Shown here piece after piece: positions 7,201 through 9,117 of a stretch of 9,117 nt of DNA; the stretch's first letter is position 1; every line of letters begins with the position of its first letter. Source of the DNA: JARYMI01 sp037444845 (GTDB lineage: Bacteria; Acidobacteriota; Aminicenantia; Aminicenantales; UBA8522); contig JBBILQ010000081.1 in NCBI GenBank assembly GCA_037444845.1, positions 1 to 9,117 on the forward strand, given 5' to 3'. The notes under the pieces were generated by a model. That model was not told the origin of the DNA, searched no databases, and saw only the letters and a list, made by a program, of their open reading frames with translations. The position numbers and the translations under genes were made by a program.

Positions 7201-7357
7201 CACTTCTGAAGGGGCTGAGATGAGAGCGCCGATGGCCATTGCCGTCGTCGGCGGGCTGACCGCCACGACCTTCCTGACGCTGTTTATTATTCCGATTATT
7301 TATAGCCTTTTTGAAAAGATTTCTTTTAATAAAAAGGCCGCCGTAAAGAAAATTTAA
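4229..7357 (+). CDS. RND multidrug-type efflux pump, HAE1 (AcrB/SwrC-like) family
   Basis: At 1042 residues, this is the standard length of the proton-driven inner-membrane pump of tripartite efflux systems. It has the duplicated RND plan: TM1 at about 11-33 followed by GLDFFPDIEFP, a large periplasmic porter/docking region to about 335, TM2-TM6 at about 338-490, a basic cytoplasmic linker about 492-535, TM7 about 537-555, a second periplasmic region to about 865, and TM8-TM12 to about 1030. In TM4 the proton-relay motif is LVDNAIVVIEN (D400, N401), where AcrB has two Asp. In TM10 the AcrB Lys940 position is Asn (VNNGIVMIDY, N940). R970 and T977 in TRLRAVLLT match AcrB R971 and T978. This pattern also occurs in SwrC-like HAE1 pumps, so it does not prove inactivity. 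The start overlaps the adaptor stop (ATGA), with GGTGAG eight bases upstream. No frameshift is seen. Substrate cannot be assigned; lipids, bile-type compounds, solvents or antibiotics are all possible. Confidence 0.96.
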   Translation: MKLPEYSVNRRVTTSMVAMILVVVGFIAFSRLGLDFFPDIEFPTVSVITTYRGAASEDIEKTITKPVEQIISSVNRVKKVSSTTLEGASVIMVEFEWGTNLDFAAQDIRDQVGLYKAYLPAEASDPLVVKFNLAMMPIIFYGITASMPTVELQKLIEDEVAPRLERIDGVASARVFSTEVREILVGINKASLEARNLSLDRVLAALALENVNLPAGYLVERHSDYLVRTLGEFESLQDIGRVVIGNTAAGEPIFLADIADIKDTMKESRYVGRIQKQQGVFLIVNKRSGANTAIAGNEVKRELEKIKRILPPDVEFFVAMDQSEMITRVASRTASNAVQGGILAILLIFLFLRNWRPTLTIAIAIPLSVITTFIAFYLAGYTLNLLTLGGLTLGVGMLVDNAIVVIENTFRHIEEGRDKKKAAIFGASEVGMAITASTLTTIVVFFPVVFAQGITGKLTRGLALAIAFSLLSSLFVALTIVPMLSSLLFKPRSANNHSQIVGPKVEGNRRRQRFQFEKAKELYRGWLTRALERRWRVLGGAIGVFVLSLAIVPFLGTEFMPSMDRDMILLKVKMPIGTALEETNRVLSLVENLMMQQPEIKIVTAQAGSGAEEDPSDTASSFSNAGPHEGILWVGLADQKSRSLSDVQILEKIRRLLPRMENVKFEALDMSQMMTGAQSPVDIKIFGKELAMMKEIGDSIVARIQDVEGLRDLTHSLAQGKPEYQIKVDRERVAKLGLMVSQVANAVQTATLGRVATRYREEGEEIDIRVRFQEEYRNSLAEIASIPLVTPLNKVVYLNQVATITRGEGPIQVTRESQARRISVTANIAGRDLGSVVRDIKKRIAPIEKQLPSGYFLEFGGAYEQMQEAFLVLAGAFALAALLTYMVMASQFESFRHPFVIMFTIPLALIGVVLALLVSGQSINLPVLIGFILLGGIAVNNGIVMIDYINQLRRRGVAATEAVVQGAVTRLRAVLLTALTTILGMLPMALSTSEGAEMRAPMAIAVVGGLTATTFLTLFIIPIIYSLFEKISFNKKAAVKKI

Positions 7358-8493
7358 TATCTCAAGAGAGCACCGATTTTTCCGAACCGGTCAAGCCGGG
7401 AAGGCGGCGTGATGTAGCGGACCTGGCACTTATTGTCCATCGCCCGATGGACGCTTTCGTGGATGATGTCCTGGACTTTTTCCGTCTTGATGTTGCAGAC
7501 AGGGCACTGGAGCTCATTGGTGTAGAGGAAGCGGCATTTGGGACAGGCCCATCCTTCGGCGGAGAAGTTCCGCGCGACGACCAGAGCCCGGACTTCGGCG
7601 GCGTTCAACTTCCAAAGAACCTCCCTTACGCCTGAAACAGCGCGGCCGCCCTTTTCGAGCTCCGTTATGAGCGACTGCACTAAAGCCTTCTCCTCCTCTT
7701 TCCTTAATTTTGTCTCGATTTCTATGGATTGCCTGAGGATTTTGTCCTCTGAATCATTCGAATTCGTCTTGATCCAGCCCTTCAGGCGATCCCGCAAGTA
7801 GGGATGGAGGAGCGTTTCGATGTCCGGGCGGTATTCTTCCTTGGAGCCCAGGAAAAGCCAGTCGAACCTGTCTCTCTTGAACAGGTCGAAAGTCTTCTGG
7901 GCAGCCCTTTTGAAATGCTCGTGAAGATGGGCGCCGATGTGCCTTTCAATGCGCTTCGATTCGTAACCCTGCCAGCCGCCCTCTTTAACCCGGCTGGGAA
8001 CGTCACTGGTTAGCGTTTCGATGAGAGAGATTTCTCCCATGAAGACGCTGTACCAGCGGGCTGTCTGACGGTCCATCAAGAAGGCACAGATGTGGCGGTA
8101 TTCGTCCATGATCGTCAAAAGAGGCCTGACATAAGGAGTCCGGTCAAAGAAGATGTGGTTCCGCGGCGCCCGGGGCAGGGAGAACTCCTGCCAGAAATTC
8201 TCGCAGGCGCAGGAAAAGAGGGCAAGCCCCGGAGCTGTAAAAGTCGGCAACACCTGCGTCCCAAAGCGGCTGATTTTTTCCAGATCCCCGGTCAGCGAGT
8301 CCTTTTTCCTTCTGTCGGCTTCGAGTGTCTCCAGCCGCGTCCGGCCCTGATTGAGCAGGTTCTTGAAAAAAACGGAGATTTGTTTTTTTGTCAGCCGGCT
8401 CTTGTCCGTGTCAAGAAAGAAAGAGGTCGTCAAAAAATTTTCACTCCTAAGTCGAAGGAGAGCCTGGATTTGTTTCCGCGAAGAGAATTTCAT
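7354..8493 (-). CDS. Bacterial eRF1/aRF1-like release-factor family protein with zinc ribbon
   Basis: This 379-residue protein appears to have all three release-factor-like regions. Residues 1-125 are a variable alpha/beta N-terminal domain. Residues 130-240 resemble eRF1 domain 2, with LTSDVPSRVKEGGWQ aligning to the archaeal LTSGVPGKHRAGGQ stretch, then a basic helix (KRIERHIGAHLHEHFKR) and FDWLFLGSKEE. Residues 290-379 resemble the L7Ae-like domain 3, with a zinc ribbon of C317/C320 and C330/C333 (CPKC and CPVC) inserted. The catalytic Gln position holds Trp174, and Gln175 follows. Families of this kind are known in bacteria (the 'baeRF' families) and are proposed to act on ribosome-bound peptidyl-tRNA. 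ATG 8493 is chosen over TTG 8496 because AAAGGAGG then sits four bases upstream. It overlaps the convergent RND gene by 4 bases. Assignment rests on motif memory, not a database search. Confidence 0.78.
   Translation of the reverse strand: MKFSSRKQIQALLRLRSENFLTTSFFLDTDKSRLTKKQISVFFKNLLNQGRTRLETLEADRRKKDSLTGDLEKISRFGTQVLPTFTAPGLALFSCACENFWQEFSLPRAPRNHIFFDRTPYVRPLLTIMDEYRHICAFLMDRQTARWYSVFMGEISLIETLTSDVPSRVKEGGWQGYESKRIERHIGAHLHEHFKRAAQKTFDLFKRDRFDWLFLGSKEEYRPDIETLLHPYLRDRLKGWIKTNSNDSEDKILRQSIEIETKLRKEEEKALVQSLITELEKGGRAVSGVREVLWKLNAAEVRALVVARNFSAEGWACPKCRFLYTNELQCPVCNIKTEKVQDIIHESVHRAMDNKCQVRYITPPSRLDRFGKIGALLRY
7495..7545 (-). other. Zinc-ribbon segment of the release-factor-like protein
   Basis: Two CxxC pairs, CPKC and CPVC, separated by nine residues, encode a classic zinc-ribbon knuckle pair within domain 3. 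Archaeal and some eukaryotic-like release-factor relatives carry a zinc-binding insert at about this place. Zinc binding is inferred from the four cysteines. Confidence 0.8.
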
Positions 8494-8606
8494 CAAACCT
8501 CCTTTGTTAAATTAAGTTAGCCCTGAAACGGGGCCAATCGGCAAGAAAAGCGCACTTTTTCTTGATTTCCCTTAATCTACACGTTCCCTTTTTCGGCCTG
8601 GCTTGA

Positions 8607-8621
8607 ACGTTTGAAAAACGT
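8607..8621. repeat. Inverted repeat just downstream of the leftward promoter
   Basis: ACGTTT at 8607-8612 and AAACGT at 8616-8621 are perfectly inverted around GAA. They fall about 10-24 bases downstream of the predicted leftward transcription start, a place where an operator or a small leader hairpin could act. At 6 bp per arm, chance occurrence is possible. Confidence 0.35.
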
Positions 8622-8636
8622 CTTCACGCACTCTTT

Positions 8637-8665
8637 AAGATAAGAACTGAAGCCGCGTTTGTCAA
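8637..8665 (-). promoter_or_regulatory. Sigma70-type promoter of the release-factor-like gene
   Basis: On the minus strand a perfect -35 box TTGACA (8665-8660) is followed after 17 bases by TATCTT (8642-8637). Transcription would start near 8630, leaving a leader of about 137 bases before ATG 8493. The hexamers, the spacing and bases around them (AA-x-CGCG after the -35, AAA after the -10) repeat those of the tetR promoter at 962-990. Confidence 0.68.
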
Positions 8666-8817
8666 GTTCCCGAGGGCTGCTGGCCAATTCACTTTGGGAC
8701 TGAGCAATCGGCCCCGGGCGCTGTCGGCAGAACCCCTTTGTCGCGACACCCAGCCAGTATGTTTTCGCAGAGCGTCAGTGTGCACAGTTCATGACAGCCA
8801 CGACTAAATAATTGAGA

Positions 8818-8823
8818 TAAAAT
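8818..8823 (+). promoter_or_regulatory. Possible -10 box for the exported-protein gene
   Basis: TAAAAT in an AT-rich patch lies 22 bases before the ATG at 8846. No well-spaced -35 box is seen; ATGACA at 8791-8796 is 21 bases away, longer than usual. This is weak evidence. Confidence 0.25.
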
Positions 8824-8845
8824 GGGATAGAGGAGATCAAGGAAG

Positions 8846-9117
8846 ATGAAAAAAGACAGGGTTAAATGCCATGAGAGAACAGTGCGCTGGCCTGAAGTTG
8901 CTGCGGCAGCGCTTCTCTGCCTTATCGCCGCTTCTGGCCTCGAGGCCCGGCTCCGTTTTATCGGTCCCAACCCCTACTATTCATTCCTGACCTACCCCCA
9001 GGATTCGCGGCTTTTTCGCCCCGGTTCAAGCTTCTCTTTTTTTTATTTTAGGACGCGGGGCTGGATGGGACATCTCGATATGCCGGAGATTTCGCCCAGT
9101 CCCACCTATGTCAATAC
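8846..9117 (+). CDS. Exported protein of unknown function, N-terminal part (partial)
   Basis: This reading frame is open from ATG 8846 to the window end: 90 codons plus two bases, with no stop. The N-terminus looks like a signal peptide: a charged segment (MKKDRVKCHERTVRWPE), a hydrophobic core at about 18-29 (VAAAALLCLIAA), and a likely signal-peptidase site after SGLEA near residue 34. The mature start is rich in Phe, Tyr and Pro and includes RFIGPNPYYSFLTYP and FSFFYF, which suggests a surface or periplasmic beta-rich protein, but I do not recognise a family. AGGAG at 8831-8835 lies ten bases before the ATG. A minus-strand frame also spans this region but lacks comparable start signals. 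Confidence 0.65.
   Translation, partial: MKKDRVKCHERTVRWPEVAAAALLCLIAASGLEARLRFIGPNPYYSFLTYPQDSRLFRPGSSFSFFYFRTRGWMGHLDMPEISPSPTYVN

Larger units (their letters stand above)
8494..8845. other. 352-bp intergenic region between divergent genes
   Basis: This stretch separates the leftward release-factor-like gene from the rightward exported-protein gene. It holds a strong ribosome-binding site AAAGGAGG (minus strand, about 8498-8505), a small stem GCCC/GGGC (8520-8534) in the leftward leader, the 8607-8621 inverted repeat, the leftward promoter at 8637-8665, and a weak candidate promoter before 8846. Between about 8670 and 8790 I see nothing convincing: no tRNA and no credible small gene. Confidence 0.7.

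Noticed and set aside
7376..7402. CCGG-containing short pairings near the convergent gene ends as a terminator
   Set aside because: The stems are only 4 bp and lack a T-tract, and the sequence is explained by coding for the C-terminus of the release-factor-like protein.
8494..8496. TTG start one codon upstream for the release-factor-like gene
   Set aside because: It is only one base from the Shine-Dalgarno AAAGGAGG; the ATG at 8493 has normal spacing.
8779..8786. TGTGCACA palindrome
   Set aside because: An 8-base palindrome is expected by chance at this window size, and it has no clear relation to a promoter.
8689..8970. Minus-strand 93-codon frame with five Cys near its C-terminus
   Set aside because: It lies opposite the better-supported exported-protein start and the intergenic region, and has no good ribosome-binding site. 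The cysteine spacing matches no motif I know.

Overview
This window looks like chromosome from a Gram-negative-type (diderm) bacterium. It carries a complete tripartite RND efflux operon with a TolC-like outer-membrane channel and a lipoprotein adaptor, plus several exported proteins. Base composition is moderately GC-rich. The lineage cannot be fixed from the sequence. A bacterial member of the archaeal/eukaryotic release-factor superfamily next to unrecognised exported proteins would fit an Acidobacteriota/Aminicenantota-like or similar environmental lineage, but that is a guess. No rRNA, tRNA, CRISPR array, IS element or prophage gene was seen.

Layout. (1) Positions 1-67 hold the last 21 codons of a Xer-type tyrosine recombinase, including the catalytic Tyr. 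(2) Positions 68-192 are a short tail-to-tail spacer with a perfect 9-bp AT-rich inverted repeat. (3) Positions 193-915, minus strand, encode an unrecognised exported protein starting at GTG. (4) Positions 916-1072 are a divergent control region: back-to-back promoters whose -35 boxes overlap, then a TetR-type palindrome in the leader of the rightward transcript. (5) Positions 1073-7357 are a four-gene operon: TetR regulator, TolC-family outer-membrane protein, membrane-fusion lipoprotein and HAE1-type RND pump. Spacing is tight (4-bp overlap, 20-bp gap, 4-bp overlap). (6) Positions 7354-8493, minus strand, encode a bacterial eRF1/aRF1-like protein. It overlaps the end of the RND gene by 4 bp tail to tail, has a zinc ribbon, and carries GGW-Q where classical release factors have GGQ. 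(7) Positions 8494-8845 are an intergenic control region with a strong promoter for the release-factor-like gene. (8) Positions 8846-9117 are the start of another exported protein of unknown function, cut by the window end.

How the genes work together. The TetR protein probably senses an efflux substrate and represses its own operon through the palindrome at 1018-1041. The next three products would then assemble an inner-membrane pump, periplasmic adaptor and outer-membrane duct. The release-factor-like gene is a separate convergent unit, presumably in translation termination, ribosome rescue or peptidyl-tRNA hydrolysis. Its promoter closely resembles the tetR promoter in hexamers, spacing and flanking bases. 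The most noteworthy items are this altered release-factor homologue, the non-canonical proton-relay residues of the RND pump, and the compact shared-promoter architecture upstream of tetR.
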